A DNA stretch of 64,000 nt from Agarivorans sp. Toyoura001 (GTDB lineage Bacteria; Pseudomonadota; Gammaproteobacteria; Enterobacterales; Celerinatantimonadaceae), in assembly GCF_005405585.1 (NCBI RefSeq), contig NZ_BJEQ01000009.1, positions 94,572 through 158,571 of the forward strand, read 5' to 3'. Made by a program: the position numbers and the translations under genes. Below are positions 47,491 to 57,509 of this stretch, piece by piece (position 1 is the stretch's first letter; every line of letters starts with the position of its first letter). Under the pieces are notes generated by a model. It worked only from the letters and a program-made list of their open reading frames with translations, searched no databases and was not told the origin of the DNA.

Positions 47491-48903
47491 TTACAGTACG
47501 TGTACAGAAGAAGTGTTAGTTGTACCAGAAGGTACTAAGGCACCAGATACCATCACAATGATGTCGCCTTTGTTAGCAAGACCAGATTCCATCGCTAGGT
47601 CTTTACCTAGAGCGTAGAATGCGTCAGTGCTTTCAATGCTATCAACAACATGTGGGTAAACACCTTTAGTCAAGCAAAGTTGAGCAGATGTTTTAGTGTT
47701 AGTAGTAATCGCTAAAATGTTCGCTTTAGGGAAGTACTTACGAACAGACTTAGCTGATTTACCGCCTTCAGTAGCCACAACGATAAGAGGAGCACTTAGC
47801 TTCTCAGACGCTTCAACAGCACCTTTACATACCGCTTCAGTGATGCGTAGTTTACCGCTATCACGTGCTGGATCTAGGTTAGAAGGCATTACTGCGTCAG
47901 TACGCTCACAAATAGTTGCCATGATAGATACCGCTTCTACAGGGTATTTACCTTTAGCAGACTCACCAGAAAGCATTACTGCATCAGTACCGTCTAAGAT
48001 TGCGTTAGCAACGTCGCCCGCTTCAGCGCGAGTTGGACGTGGGTTTTTGATCATTGAGTCAAGCATTTGTGTTGCAGTGATAACCAGCTTACGAGCACGG
48101 TTACATTTCTCAATCATCATTTTCTGAGCGAAGATTACTTCTTCAACTGGGATTTCAACACCTAAGTCACCACGAGCAACCATGATGCCGTCAGATACTT
48201 CTAAAATTTCGTCGAAGTTATCTACGCCTTCTTGGTTTTCGATTTTAGAGATGATTTGGATAGCGTCGCCACCATTCTCTTTAAGAAGTTGACGAATTTC
48301 TAGTACGTCTTCTTTCTTACGAATGAAAGATGCAGCGATGAAATCTACGCCTTGCTCACAACCAAAGATTAAGTCGCCTTTATCTTTAGCTGAAAGTGCA
48401 GGTAGTTGAACGATTACGCCAGGAAGGTTAACACCTTTGTTTTCGCCTAGGTCACCGTTGTTAAGAACAGTACACTTAACTTCGTCGTCAGAAACAGCAA
48501 TAACTTCCATTTCGATTAGGCCGTCATCTACTAAGATGATGTTGCCTACTTTCAAGTCAGCCGCTAAACCAGGGTAAGTTACCGCTACGCGAGTTGAGTC
48601 GCCGATAATTGTTTGGTCAGTAGTGAATGTGAACTCTTGACCTGCAACTAAGCTTACGTCATCGCCGCCAGCTAGTTTAATCGTACGGATTTCTGGACCT
48701 TTAGTATCCAATAAAACAGCAGCAGATTTGCCCGTGTTCTTAATAACTTCACGTAGGTTGTTGATGCGAGTGCCGTGCTCTGCAAAGTCCCCGTGAGAGA
48801 AGTTAAGACGCATTACGTTCATGCCTGATTCAACTAACTTAGTTAGCATTTCTACCGATTCAGTTTTTGGACCAATGGTACAAACTATTTTGGTTTTCTT
48901 CAT
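47491..48903 (-). CDS. pykF: Pyruvate kinase (type I, PykF-like)
   Basis: Converts phosphoenolpyruvate and ADP to pyruvate and ATP in glycolysis. The 470-residue length fits PykF (E. coli 470) rather than the longer PykA. Motifs: [32 protein letters not shown], the active-site Lys in [22 protein letters not shown], and [12 protein letters not shown]. The allosteric C-terminal domain begins near 345. A 251-nt gap with a terminator separates it from arcA, also on the minus strand. Confidence 0.95.
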   Translation of the reverse strand: MKKTKIVCTIGPKTESVEMLTKLVESGMNVMRLNFSHGDFAEHGTRINNLREVIKNTGKSAAVLLDTKGPEIRTIKLAGGDDVSLVAGQEFTFTTDQTIIGDSTRVAVTYPGLAADLKVGNIILVDDGLIEMEVIAVSDDEVKCTVLNNGDLGENKGVNLPGVIVQLPALSAKDKGDLIFGCEQGVDFIAASFIRKKEDVLEIRQLLKENGGDAIQIISKIENQEGVDNFDEILEVSDGIMVARGDLGVEIPVEEVIFAQKMMIEKCNRARKLVITATQMLDSMIKNPRPTRAEAGDVANAILDGTDAVMLSGESAKGKYPVEAVSIMATICERTDAVMPSNLDPARDSGKLRITEAVCKGAVEASEKLSAPLIVVATEGGKSAKSVRKYFPKANILAITTNTKTSAQLCLTKGVYPHVVDSIESTDAFYALGKDLAMESGLANKGDIIVMVSGALVPSGTTNTSSVHVL

Positions 48904-49110
48904 TGAAGTGACTCTCCGTTAAGGATGCTAGTAAAAAAATCTGCGCACATTATACAAGATTGATCACAAAAGGATATGTAGAAAAATAACTACAAATCAG
49001 AATGTCGATCAAAATATTGTCGATTTATCGGCTGTAAATGTGGCTGGTAATTTGTTCGAATTTGTAAAACCTTGCCAGCCTGCTCATTTATTGAGCATCT
49101 AGCAAGTATA

Positions 49111-49138
49111 AAAAAACCTCGCGAAACTGCGAGGTTTT
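49111..49138 (-). terminator. Intrinsic terminator after arcA
   Basis: AAAACCTCGC / GCGAGGTTTT 10-bp stem with a 6-nt loop. On the minus strand it follows the arcA stop codon (49155) and ends in a seven-T tract. Confidence 0.93.
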
Positions 49139-49154
49139 GTTGAGCATTTATTGC

Positions 49155-49865
49155 TTACTCAATTTCACCACAAAAACGATAACCTTCGCCGTGAATAGTC
49201 GCGATGATCTCTGGCGTTTCGGGGATTGATTCGAAGTGTTTTCTAATGCGACGAATGGTAACGTCTACAGTCCGGTCATGTGGCTTAAGCTCACGGCCTG
49301 TCATCTTCTTAAGCAAGTCAGCTCGGGTTTGAATCTGCCCTGGGTTTTCTACAAAGTGCAACATTGCGCGAAACTCGCTGCGTGGTAATTTGTAGGTTTC
49401 TTGATGAGGGCTTACTAAAGAGCGACTGTTAATGTCTAAGGTCCAGCCGTTGAAGCGATATTCTTCAACAGAGCCTTTATCTTCATTGGCTGCTTGACCA
49501 TTTACAGTGCGGTTTAACAAGTTGCGTGCTCGAATAGTTAGCTCGCGAGGATTGAATGGTTTAGTAATGTAGTCATCTGCACCAATTTCTAAGCCTAAAA
49601 TCTTGTCTACTTCGTTGTCTCTGCCTGTTAAGAACATCAAGGCAATTTGTTCACGATCACGTAATTCGCGTGCTAATAACAAGCCGTTTTTACCAGGAAG
49701 GTTAATATCCATGATAATTAAGTGAACAGAATGCGCTTCAAGCACGCTATTCATTTCATTGCCGTCGATAGCTTCAAACACGTTGTAGCCTTCGGCTTCA
49801 AAAGTGCTTTTTAGCGTGTTACGAGTGACCAATTCGTCCTCGACGATTAAAATATTCGGTGTCAT
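49155..49865 (-). CDS. arcA: Aerobic respiration control response regulator ArcA
   Basis: OmpR-family response regulator phosphorylated by ArcB under low oxygen; represses TCA and aerobic genes. The start is ATG 49865, giving 236 residues beginning [18 protein letters not shown] (E. coli ArcA 238). The receiver domain has Asp10/Glu9, phospho-acceptor Asp53 in [12 protein letters not shown], and [11 protein letters not shown]. The C-terminal winged helix is intact ([29 protein letters not shown]). A perfect FNR-type dyad lies about 285 nt upstream. Confidence 0.97.
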   Translation of the reverse strand: MTPNILIVEDELVTRNTLKSTFEAEGYNVFEAIDGNEMNSVLEAHSVHLIIMDINLPGKNGLLLARELRDREQIALMFLTGRDNEVDKILGLEIGADDYITKPFNPRELTIRARNLLNRTVNGQAANEDKGSVEEYRFNGWTLDINSRSLVSPHQETYKLPRSEFRAMLHFVENPGQIQTRADLLKKMTGRELKPHDRTVDVTIRRIRKHFESIPETPEIIATIHGEGYRFCGEIE

Positions 49866-50144
49866 GGTCTTCCCCAATGCTGTTTAGAATAAGTGGGCTT
49901 GCGAACAAGTAGCTCAAATAAAAGGTGCAAAGCAATCGCTACTTAATTCAATCCATGTTGAGTTTGTGTTAAAACTCGTTGAATGGCAAAAAAATAGACA
50001 AATAGTTTGCCTGAAACGCGTGTTAAATCTGCGTATGAGACCTTCTATATGCATTGTTCGTTACAAGCAATAAACATATTCTATGGGCTTAACAGTGATA
50101 TAACAACTTGAGACTGAAAAAAGCTTACGTTTTCTGCTGTGCTT

Positions 50145-50158
50145 TTGATTCAAATCAA
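50145..50158 (-). promoter_or_regulatory. FNR box of arcA
   Basis: TTGATTCAAATCAA is a perfect FNR dyad (TTGAT-N4-ATCAA). On the minus strand a -10-like TTATAT near 50100 would place the site at about -60, a class I position for arcA. FNR activation of arcA is known in E. coli. Confidence 0.78.
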
Positions 50159-50404
50159 TCGGAATTGACCATTTTAACGATTTTTAAAAGACAATACTGA
50201 AAATAAACTACATGTTTACTTTATATGAAAACACTATCTTTTGGGTCATTGCTAACTTTAAATATCAAAGGCTTGCGATAATTACCGTGAGTAATCCTTT
50301 TAGTGTTACGAGAATCCGATTATTCAGTCGAAAGTAAGACTGTTATTTAGTTTCATGTTTACAGTTGCTGCAGTTTACTCACTGCTGGCTTACGGCAGGC
50401 TAGC

Positions 50405-50418
50405 GTGATCTAAATCAT
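50405..50418. promoter_or_regulatory. Second FNR/CRP-like dyad between arcA and rraA
   Basis: GTGATCTAAATCAT has the perfect core TGAT-N4-ATCA with both outer bases different from FNR consensus. It also resembles a CRP half-site (GTGA-N6-TCAT). Which protein binds, if any, is open. Confidence 0.42.
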
Positions 50419-50581
50419 TACGATTTTAGTGCAGTTGTTGATCGCTCGTTAATTGATGTGCAACATATTGCAAAGCTTTTCAGGCAAAAGATTTTTAGTT
50501 GGATAAACGACCACTGTTATCTGCGCGAATGGCTGTGTATTAAGCAAGCTATTTCAAGCTTAGGCCTAAGCCGACCATTGG

Positions 50582-50587
50582 TATAAT
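50582..50587 (+). promoter_or_regulatory. -10 box of rraA
   Basis: Perfect TATAAT, 30 nt upstream of the rraA start; the -35 region is weak (CTTAGG at 17-nt spacing). Confidence 0.6.
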
Positions 50588-50616
50588 GTATAACTTGATG
50601 ATAAAGGATGACCGCC

Positions 50617-51114
50617 ATGCAAGACCTTCTTCCCGAGCTTTGTGATCTTTACCCTGAGCAGGTAAAACTATTAGACCCGATATTTACTCTCTATGGCGCT
50701 AAGCCGTTATTTTGGGGCCAAGTGGTCACTGTAAAATGTTGGCAAGATAATAGCCGAGTTAAAGAGTTATTAGCCACTCCGGGTGAGGGAAAGGTGCTGG
50801 TGGTAGACGGAGGTGGAAGTGTAGAGCGTGCCTTAATGGGCGATTTAATTGCTGACTCTGCCTATGTGCAAGGTTGGGCTGGTGTGGTAATAAATGGAGC
50901 TATTCGTGATGTAAGCGCCATTAATACCATGGACTTGGGGGTTAGAGCTTTAGCAGCATGCCCAATGAAAACCGAACGAAAAGGCTTAGGTGAGCTTAAC
51001 TGTAGTATTGAGTTTGCTAGCCAAGAAATAAAGCCCGGTATGTTCATTTATGCTGATGAGAATGGTGTGCTAGTGAGTGAACAGGCCTTAGAGCTACCTG
51101 AAGGTTTTGCTTAG
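50617..51114 (+). CDS. rraA: Regulator of ribonuclease activity A (RraA family)
   Basis: RraA trimers inhibit RNase E; the fold also includes aldolase-type relatives. The start is ATG 50617, 8 nt after AAGGA (an ATG at 50608 overlaps that site), giving 165 residues. ELCDLYPEQV, the diagnostic VLVVDGGGSVERALMGD, GWAGVVINGAIRDV and IYADENGVLVSE match RraA. The Gly-rich loop and Arg in the shared fold are present. E. coli RraA is 161 residues. Convergent with the next gene, whose stop overlaps by 4 nt. Confidence 0.9.
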   Translation: MQDLLPELCDLYPEQVKLLDPIFTLYGAKPLFWGQVVTVKCWQDNSRVKELLATPGEGKVLVVDGGGSVERALMGDLIADSAYVQGWAGVVINGAIRDVSAINTMDLGVRALAACPMKTERKGLGELNCSIEFASQEIKPGMFIYADENGVLVSEQALELPEGFA

Positions 51115-51662
51115 AAGCGGTAGCCTAAACCAAATTGTACCTGTTGCTGAGTTTGTTTATCTTGCTGAGCTTCCACTTGATAAACGGCTTTAACATCAAT
51201 ATTTTTAAGTAAGTGGTAAGTACTCGACAGCTCTAGACTATGCTCGGTATTGTCGTATTTAGGTTGGTGAACCTGCACCAGCTTACTTTGAATTGAGAGG
51301 CTTTTTAGGGGTTGATAATTTACCCCAGTGGAAAGGTTGAAACCTTTGCGGGTGGCAATATCGTCGTATTGGTTATTTACCCCTGCTTCAACAAATAAAG
51401 ACAATTCGCTGCGCAGTTTGTGCTGATAGCCGCCGTTAAAGAACCAAGATTGAGCGTCGTTATCGTCACCAGTGGCTACAAACTGGCTATTGTTGTAACC
51501 CGTAACGTACCAATTTTTTACTTGGCTACGGGAAGACAGCTGTATATGTTCGCCATCGCCGTAACTTAGGCTCATTTCACTTTCAACATCTGCAGCAAAC
51601 GCCGCGCCAGAAACGACAAAAAGAGCAACAACAAGTGAATGCTGAAATAGTAACTTAGCCAC
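51111..51662 (-). CDS. Putative small outer-membrane beta-barrel protein
   Basis: 183 residues, function not known. A signal peptide (about 1-23) ends in GAAFAADVE. The remainder alternates polar and hydrophobic residues in strand-sized blocks (IQLSSRSQVKNWYVTGY, SWFFNGGYQHKLRSELSLFVEAG, VQFGLGYRF) and ends in Phe, the usual outer-membrane assembly signal. About eight strands could be formed. The gene overlaps rraA by 4 nt at the convergent stop codons. Weakly similar in style to the small barrels annotated as outer-membrane proteins in Vibrionaceae; not assigned. Confidence 0.68.
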   Translation of the reverse strand: MAKLLFQHSLVVALFVVSGAAFAADVESEMSLSYGDGEHIQLSSRSQVKNWYVTGYNNSQFVATGDDNDAQSWFFNGGYQHKLRSELSLFVEAGVNNQYDDIATRKGFNLSTGVNYQPLKSLSIQSKLVQVHQPKYDNTEHSLELSSTYHLLKNIDVKAVYQVEAQQDKQTQQQVQFGLGYRF

Positions 51663-51796
51663 CGCTGCTCCTTATTATTATTTTTGTTTCTAAAAAGTAG
51701 TATGGTTGATCCTTTGCTTAAGATCACCGCTGATCCTCAAAAATTTAAACAAAACCGATTAAATGATCATTTCATATAATTTTGTAGCAGGATCCT

Positions 51797-53503
51797 CTAC
51801 CTGTTTACAAATCGGCGACGTCTTCGATAAGGATAAACGTCTTCAAACAGACCATTTTTAATGTTCTGTTGTAGTTGCTGCCAATACTTGGCTTGAAATA
51901 ACTCAGCGTGTAACTCTTTAAAGACCTGTTTAACAACGGGTTTACCTAACAGAAAGGTGGCAAACTCTTCTGGGAAAATGTCATTGGGCCCAACGGAATA
52001 GCTTGGATGGGCACCCCATTGATCTTCGGGATATTGAGATTTTGGAAACTCTCTAAAGTTGCATTCGGTCATGTAAGAAATTTCATCATAATCGTAAAAT
52101 ACTACACGACCATGACGGGTCACTCCAAAATTCTTAAACAACATATCGCCGGGGAAAATATTGGCGGCAGCGAGTTGTTTGATGGCGTTGCCGTACTCAT
52201 CAATAACTTGTCGTGTTTGTGCTTCATCAGCTTTATCCAAATACATATTGAGCGGGATCATTTTGCGTTCGGTATAAAGATGCTTAATGGTGATGGATTC
52301 GCCTTCTATATGTAACATTGATGGCGCTACCGCGTGCAACTCATCTAACAAGGTTTGGCTAAAGCGAGCTAGCGGAAACTCCACATTAGAAAATTCCTGA
52401 GTGTCGGCCATTCTGCCCACCCGATCATGTTGTTTTACCAAACGGTACTTCTCTTTAACGATGGCATGGCTAACATCTTTGGGTGGAGTAAATTCATCCT
52501 TAATGATTTTGAAGACGACATCGTAAGAAGGCAGGGTGAATACGCTCATCACCATACCTTTAATGCCAGGTGCAAGTTCGAATTGATCGCTCGAGTTATG
52601 TAAGTGGTTGAGGTAGTGACGATACAACTCGGTTTTACCGTGTTTTTGACAACCAATGGCGGTAAACAACTCGTAATCTGTTTTATTAGGGAGCAATTGC
52701 TTTAGAAAATTGACAATGCGCCTTGGTGCGGGGGCATCCACCATAAAGTAGGAGCGGGCAAAGCCAAAGATAATACTCACTTCGTCACTATCGATAAGTA
52801 CCGTATCAACGCTCACTTTGCCATGTTGATTAAGCAGTGGAAACACCATTGGGAAATTTAATCCTTCACTTTTATAGTGGCCGATTAAATAGGCGGCTTT
52901 GTTACGGTAAAACACTGGCTGCAGCATGGTGATTTTGTGTAATTGTTGGCCCGCAAGCTGAGGTACTTGATTAAGTCGCTCAGTGATAAAAGAGATATCG
53001 CGAGTTAAGTCTTCATAATCGATACTAAAGCTATAATCTTCAAACAAGCTATGCAGTAAGCGTTCTAGTTGAGTATCTTGATACCGCTTTGTGAGTAACT
53101 GATAGTCAAATAATTTACTGCAGCGACTCGGTCTTATAAAGAGTTGGCTTTCTTCTATATAGCGATGATGGAACAAACGTTGGTAAACCGAATTAAAGAA
53201 AGATTCAGCAACTTCAAAGTTATCATGCTGCTTAAGCAAGTCTGAATAGTGAGATTTAACCGCTGCGCAAAACTGGTTGCTGCGCTGTAGATGGCCGGTG
53301 AGCTGTTTAATGGCTTCTCGGGCTTCGGTTACGTGGTGGTCATAAAGGCGAATACGCTCACGAGAAGCGAGTTGTACCGACATCCAATCGGCATCTTCAA
53401 AGCGTTGTTTAGCGCCACGGGTCACTTCTAAAAAGCATTGGTAGAAGCTATTGAAGCGCTGCAGCATGGCGTGGGCAGCTTGGTGTTCCATCAATTCATT
53501 CAT
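51797..53503 (-). CDS. aceK: Isocitrate dehydrogenase kinase/phosphatase
   Basis: Bifunctional enzyme that phosphorylates and dephosphorylates isocitrate dehydrogenase, steering flux between TCA cycle and glyoxylate bypass. The 568-residue protein has the AceK regulatory domain (about 1-310) and atypical kinase domain (about 315-568), including the ATP loop around [26 protein letters not shown] (core: [15 protein letters not shown]), the [23 protein letters not shown] catalytic region (core: [19 protein letters not shown]) and the C-terminal RRRRRFVNR. Length is normal. aceA and aceB are not adjacent, unlike in enterobacteria. Confidence 0.95.
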   Translation of the reverse strand: MNELMEHQAAHAMLQRFNSFYQCFLEVTRGAKQRFEDADWMSVQLASRERIRLYDHHVTEAREAIKQLTGHLQRSNQFCAAVKSHYSDLLKQHDNFEVAESFFNSVYQRLFHHRYIEESQLFIRPSRCSKLFDYQLLTKRYQDTQLERLLHSLFEDYSFSIDYEDLTRDISFITERLNQVPQLAGQQLHKITMLQPVFYRNKAAYLIGHYKSEGLNFPMVFPLLNQHGKVSVDTVLIDSDEVSIIFGFARSYFMVDAPAPRRIVNFLKQLLPNKTDYELFTAIGCQKHGKTELYRHYLNHLHNSSDQFELAPGIKGMVMSVFTLPSYDVVFKIIKDEFTPPKDVSHAIVKEKYRLVKQHDRVGRMADTQEFSNVEFPLARFSQTLLDELHAVAPSMLHIEGESITIKHLYTERKMIPLNMYLDKADEAQTRQVIDEYGNAIKQLAAANIFPGDMLFKNFGVTRHGRVVFYDYDEISYMTECNFREFPKSQYPEDQWGAHPSYSVGPNDIFPEEFATFLLGKPVVKQVFKELHAELFQAKYWQQLQQNIKNGLFEDVYPYRRRRRFVNR

Positions 53504-53932
53504 AGGTATTTTCTTATTGTTGTTTTTTTATCCACTATGGCAGGATTTAAACACCTGTTCAAATTTTTATTGCTGGGCTTCGGTTACCTTAATTAGCGAG
53601 CCAGATAGCGGGCGAAGGCGTTTAGTCTGTTTTCGATTCTAGGGGGTACTTATGTTGAATGAAGGATAATCAAAGGTGGGAGTTGAGCGAGAGATTGGAT
53701 TATAAATGCTTAATTATTCGTATAAAACTTATGAAGCATTCACTACAAGTTATCTTTGAGGAGATAAAGCTGGAGCTAGCGACTTCTGAGATTTTTAGCA
53801 AAAATCAGGGCTTAAGGCTGTTCTTGGCCTTTAAAGGCTTGTTTTCCCCATTATGCTAAACAAATAAAACTTGACTATAGCGCCCAGCTGGTTATGGTAT
53901 GAACATAAATTGGATTTAGATTTTTTATTCAG
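53504..53932. other. 429-nt gap before the threonine leader
   Basis: Contains the promoter of the threonine operon (53871-53898). A 66-codon frame at 53659-53859 lacks a ribosome-binding site and family similarity, and is not called. Nothing else is recognised. Confidence 0.65.
53871..53898 (+). promoter_or_regulatory. Promoter of the threonine operon
   Basis: TTGACT, a 16-nt spacer and TATGGT; transcription would start near 53905, about 28 nt before the leader peptide. Confidence 0.6.
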
Positions 53933-54007
53933 ATGTCAGTACATTTTGTTTACACAACCACCGGAACGATTACCCGCATTACTACATGCGGGTCGGGCTG
54001 GTTGTAG
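53933..54007 (+). CDS. thrL: Threonine operon leader peptide ThrL
   Basis: 24-codon frame with the segment YTTTGTITRITT, that is seven Thr and two Ile control codons clustered within 12 codons. It lies between the promoter and a terminator, 64 nt upstream of thrA, exactly as in the E. coli thr attenuator. When charged tRNA-Thr or tRNA-Ile is scarce, the ribosome stalls here and the antiterminator forms. The start lacks a strong ribosome-binding site, common for such leaders. The frame ends GSGWL-stop. Confidence 0.9.
   Translation: MSVHFVYTTTGTITRITTCGSGWL
53973..53994 (+). promoter_or_regulatory. Pause (1:2) hairpin of the thr attenuator
   Basis: ACCCGCAT-TACTAC-ATGCGGGT is a perfect 8-bp hairpin over the control codons. 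Its second strand (ATGCGGG) can alternatively pair with CCCGTAT of the terminator, giving the antiterminator. Confidence 0.8.
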
Positions 54008-54029
54008 CAAATAACTACATCGAAGAAAG

Positions 54030-54060
54030 CCCGTATCACTCACGATGCGGGTTTTTTTTT
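54030..54060 (+). terminator. Attenuator terminator of the thr operon
   Basis: CCCGTATC-ACTCAC-GATGCGGG (8-bp stem with one G-T pair) followed by nine T residues. It ends 10 nt before the thrA start codon. Its left strand can be captured by the ThrL-region strand. Confidence 0.92.
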
Positions 54061-54070
54061 GGGAGGAACA

Positions 54071-56542
54071 ATGCGAGTTTTAAAATTTGGTGGATCATCT
54101 TTAGCCGACGCTGAGCGCTTTAACCGCGCTGCCGATATTGTGTTAAGCAATCAGCATCAATCTCAAATGGCTGTGGTACTGTCGGCTCCTGCTGGCGTGA
54201 CCAATGACTTAGTTGCTGTCGTCGACAAAGTGAGTCACGGTAATGATGGCGAAAGCTATTTAAACCGTATTGAAGAAACCTTCCAAGCCTTGCTTACTCA
54301 GTTAAAGGCTAAGTACGCTGGTTTTGCGATTGAGCAAATGCAGTTAATGGTGCATCAAGAGTTAGGCGAGCTTCGCCAGCTACTTAAAGGTGTTGCCTTG
54401 TTACAGCAATGCCCAGGCAACATTCGCGCTAAAGTACTCTCTACTGGTGAAAAACTTAGCATTCACACAATGAACCACTTGCTATTAGTGCGTGGTCATA
54501 GTGCTGAGATCATTATTCCTCAGCAAAAATTGGTTGCCAATTCAGGCGGTTACCTAGAAGCGGTTGTTGATATTCAAGCGTCTAAGCAGCGTTTAAATCG
54601 TGCAATGATTCAAGAAGGTGTTATTTACTTAATGCCTGGCTTCACTGCTGGTAATGACCAAGGTGAAACCGTTGTGCTTGGCCGCAATGGTTCAGATTAC
54701 AGTGCGGCAGTATTAGCTGCTTGTTTAGATGCAGAATGTTGCGAAATTTGGACCGACGTAGACGGCGTATATAACTGCGACCCACGAATTGTTGAAGACG
54801 CACGTTTATTGCGTAGCTTAAGCTACCCAGAAGCGATGGAGCTTAGTTACTTTGGTGCCAAAGTATTGCACCCTAAAACCATTGCACCGATTGCCCAGTA
54901 TCATATTCCTTGCCTCATCAAGAACACTTTTAACCCACAAGGTGAAGGTACCTTAATTGGCGCGCAAAGCCCTGCTCAAGATGATTTGCCGGTTAAAGCG
55001 CTATCAAGCTTGTCTGAACTCACGATGCTTACTGTTTCAGGCCCAGGCATGAAAGGTATGGTTGGCATGGCAGGGCGAATTTTTGAAAGCATTTCGCGTA
55101 GTAAGGTGTCAGTGGCGCTAATTACCCAGTCTAGCTGCGAATATAGCGTTAGCTTTTGTATTCATAGTATTGATGCCACTCGTGCGCTTGAGGCCTTAAA
55201 CGAAGAGTTTGAGTTAGAGCTAGCGAATCAACTATTAGAGCCGATTGAAACTATCGACAAGCTGGCGATTATTTCGCTGGTGGGCGATAGCATGCGCCGT
55301 AGCAAGGGGGTTGCTGCACGCTTCTTTACTTCTCTTGCGGAAGTGGCAATTAACATAGTCGCGATTGCGCAAGGCTCTTCAGAGCGTTCTATTTCGGCAG
55401 TGGTGTCTCAAGAGAAAGCCGCCGAGGCGATTCGCGCTTGTCACCAAAACTTCTTTAACAGCATGCATTACATTGATTTATTCTTGATTGGCGTAGGCGG
55501 TGTTGGTGGTGCTTTAGTTGAGCAAATTCATGCTCAACAAGGCCATTTAAAAGAGCAGCAAATTGGTATTCGGGTATGTGGTGTGGCGAACAGTCGTAAG
55601 CTACTGTTGGATGCTAAGGGCTTAGATTTAGAGAACTGGCAACAACAGCTAGAGGCTACCGAAGAGAATGGTGGTTTCAGTTTAGCCAACGTTACTGACT
55701 TAGTTGGCCAAAGCCACCTTATTAACCCGGTGATAGTAGATTGTACTAGCAACGATGATATTGCCGGCAAATACGCCGAGTTTCTAGCTAATGGCTTTCA
55801 CGTAGTTACTGCCAATAAAAAGGCCAATACTTCAAGCATGGAGTATTACCAACAACTACGTAAAACTGCCTTGGCAATGCGCCGTAAGTTTTTATACGAC
55901 ACTAACGTAGGTGCTGGTTTACCAGTAATTGAAAACCTACAAAACTTGCTTAAAGCTGGCGATAAGCTGGAACGCTTTAACGGGATCCTTTCTGGCTCGT
56001 TATCTTTCATCTTTGGTAAATTAGATGAAGGCATGAGCTTCTCCGAGGCAACAACTATTGCTCGTGAAAACGGCTTTACCGAGCCTGATCCGCGTGATGA
56101 TTTATCGGGTATGGACGTTGCTCGTAAACTGCTTATTCTGGCTCGTGAAGCGGGCATGCCTTTAAGCATCGAAGACATTCAAATAGATAAAGCCTTACCG
56201 CCAAACTTTGATTCAAGTGGCGATACTGAAGCCTTTATGGCGCGCCTGCCAGAAGCCGATGCTTATTTTGCTAAGTTGATGGAAGATGCCGCAGCCGAAG
56301 GTAAGGTATTACGTTACCTTGGTAGCATTGATAAAGGTGTATGCAAAGTATCGTTAAGTGCGGTAGCAGCAGACGACCCATTAAACCGTGTTAAGGACGG
56401 CGAAAATGCCTTAGCCTTTTACAGCCGTTATTATCAACCTATTCCATTGGTATTACGTGGCTACGGCGCTGGCACTGCGGTAACCGCTGCGGGTGTATTT
56501 GCTGATGTATTAAGAACCTTAAACTGGAACCAAGAGGTATAA
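54071..56542 (+). CDS. thrA: Bifunctional aspartokinase I / homoserine dehydrogenase I
   Basis: Catalyses the first and third steps of threonine synthesis from aspartate. The start is ATG 54071 after GGGAGGA, giving 823 residues. The N-terminal aspartokinase domain (about 1-295; [28 protein letters not shown]) is followed by ACT regulatory domains (about 315-460), probably threonine-binding, and the homoserine dehydrogenase domain (about 465-820; [38 protein letters not shown]). First structural gene of thrABC; the next start codon lies 1 nt after its stop. Confidence 0.97.
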   Translation: MRVLKFGGSSLADAERFNRAADIVLSNQHQSQMAVVLSAPAGVTNDLVAVVDKVSHGNDGESYLNRIEETFQALLTQLKAKYAGFAIEQMQLMVHQELGELRQLLKGVALLQQCPGNIRAKVLSTGEKLSIHTMNHLLLVRGHSAEIIIPQQKLVANSGGYLEAVVDIQASKQRLNRAMIQEGVIYLMPGFTAGNDQGETVVLGRNGSDYSAAVLAACLDAECCEIWTDVDGVYNCDPRIVEDARLLRSLSYPEAMELSYFGAKVLHPKTIAPIAQYHIPCLIKNTFNPQGEGTLIGAQSPAQDDLPVKALSSLSELTMLTVSGPGMKGMVGMAGRIFESISRSKVSVALITQSSCEYSVSFCIHSIDATRALEALNEEFELELANQLLEPIETIDKLAIISLVGDSMRRSKGVAARFFTSLAEVAINIVAIAQGSSERSISAVVSQEKAAEAIRACHQNFFNSMHYIDLFLIGVGGVGGALVEQIHAQQGHLKEQQIGIRVCGVANSRKLLLDAKGLDLENWQQQLEATEENGGFSLANVTDLVGQSHLINPVIVDCTSNDDIAGKYAEFLANGFHVVTANKKANTSSMEYYQQLRKTALAMRRKFLYDTNVGAGLPVIENLQNLLKAGDKLERFNGILSGSLSFIFGKLDEGMSFSEATTIARENGFTEPDPRDDLSGMDVARKLLILAREAGMPLSIEDIQIDKALPPNFDSSGDTEAFMARLPEADAYFAKLMEDAAAEGKVLRYLGSIDKGVCKVSLSAVAADDPLNRVKDGENALAFYSRYYQPIPLVLRGYGAGTAVTAAGVFADVLRTLNWNQEV

Positions 56543-56543
56543 T

Positions 56544-57509
56544 ATGAGTGTTGTTGTTTATGCTCCAGCCTCAACGGCCAATGTCAGTGTTGGCTTCGAT
56601 TCCCTAGGCGCTGCCTTATCTCCTATCGACGGCCGATTGTTGGGTGATAGAGTAATGGTGGAAGCCGCTGAAGGTGATGATGTCGTCATTGAGAACGTGG
56701 GTGATTTTGCCCACAAGCTACCGGCCGATCCTAAACAAAACATTCTTTACGATTGCTACCACTATTTTGCTAAGCAGTATGCCGAGCAGGTTGGCAAGCC
56801 CTTAGCGTGTGTAAAAATGACCCTAGAGAAAAACTTGCCAATAGGCAGTGGTTTAGGCTCTAGTGCTTGTTCGGTGGTAGCCGCTTTAGAAGGCTTAAAT
56901 GCTTTTGTTGATACGCCCTTTGATAAAGAGCAAATGCTTATTATGATGGGCGAGCTAGAAGGGCAGATTAGCGGCAGTGTGCATTACGACAACGTAGCCC
57001 CTTGTTACTTGGGCGGCATGCAACTGATGTTGCAGCAAGAAGGCGCTACTAGCCAAGCGATTCCCCATTTTGAAGATTGGTATTGGATTGTTGCCTACCC
57101 AGGCATTAATATCTCTACCGCGCAGGCTCGTTCAATTTTACCTGCGCAATATCGTCGCCAAGATACCCTAGAGTTTGGCCGTAATTTAGCCGGATTTGTA
57201 CATGCTAGTTACAGCAAACAACCTGAGCTAGCGGCGACATTGTTAAAAGACAATATTATCGCCGAACCTTATCGCGCGGCACTTATTCCGGGCTTTGATG
57301 AAGTACGCAGTTTTGCCGCTCAAAGCGGCGCTTTAGCTAGCGGTATTTCTGGCTCTGGACCAACAATATTTATTGTTACGCCAGTGCTTGAGCAAGCACA
57401 ACGCACCAAAAGCTGGTTAGAACAACACTTTATTCAAAACGAAGATGGATTTTGCCATGTTTGTAAAATCGATGAGCAGGGCACACGAGTAACAGGAACG
57501 TCGCTATGA
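56544..57509 (+). CDS. thrB: Homoserine kinase
   Basis: GHMP-family kinase phosphorylating homoserine with ATP. The 321-residue protein has [16 protein letters not shown] at the start, the ATP-binding [18 protein letters not shown] motif and the C-terminal GSGPTIF segment. It starts 1 nt after thrA, and its stop overlaps the thrC start (ATGA), so translation is coupled. Confidence 0.96.
   Translation: MSVVVYAPASTANVSVGFDSLGAALSPIDGRLLGDRVMVEAAEGDDVVIENVGDFAHKLPADPKQNILYDCYHYFAKQYAEQVGKPLACVKMTLEKNLPIGSGLGSSACSVVAALEGLNAFVDTPFDKEQMLIMMGELEGQISGSVHYDNVAPCYLGGMQLMLQQEGATSQAIPHFEDWYWIVAYPGINISTAQARSILPAQYRRQDTLEFGRNLAGFVHASYSKQPELAATLLKDNIIAEPYRAALIPGFDEVRSFAAQSGALASGISGSGPTIFIVTPVLEQAQRTKSWLEQHFIQNEDGFCHVCKIDEQGTRVTGTSL

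Larger units (their letters stand above)
49866..50616. other. 750-nt gap between divergent arcA and rraA
   Basis: The largest gap in the window. No supported coding frame or RNA gene. It contains a perfect FNR-type dyad at 50145, a second FNR/CRP-like dyad at 50405, a -10-like TTATAT on the minus strand near 50100, and a perfect TATAAT at 50582 for rraA. Most of the rest is AT-rich, and I see nothing definite in it. Confidence 0.7.

Noticed and set aside
53659..53859. 66-codon frame between aceK and the threonine leader
   Set aside because: No ribosome-binding site, no recognised family, and it lies just upstream of the thr promoter; likely chance.
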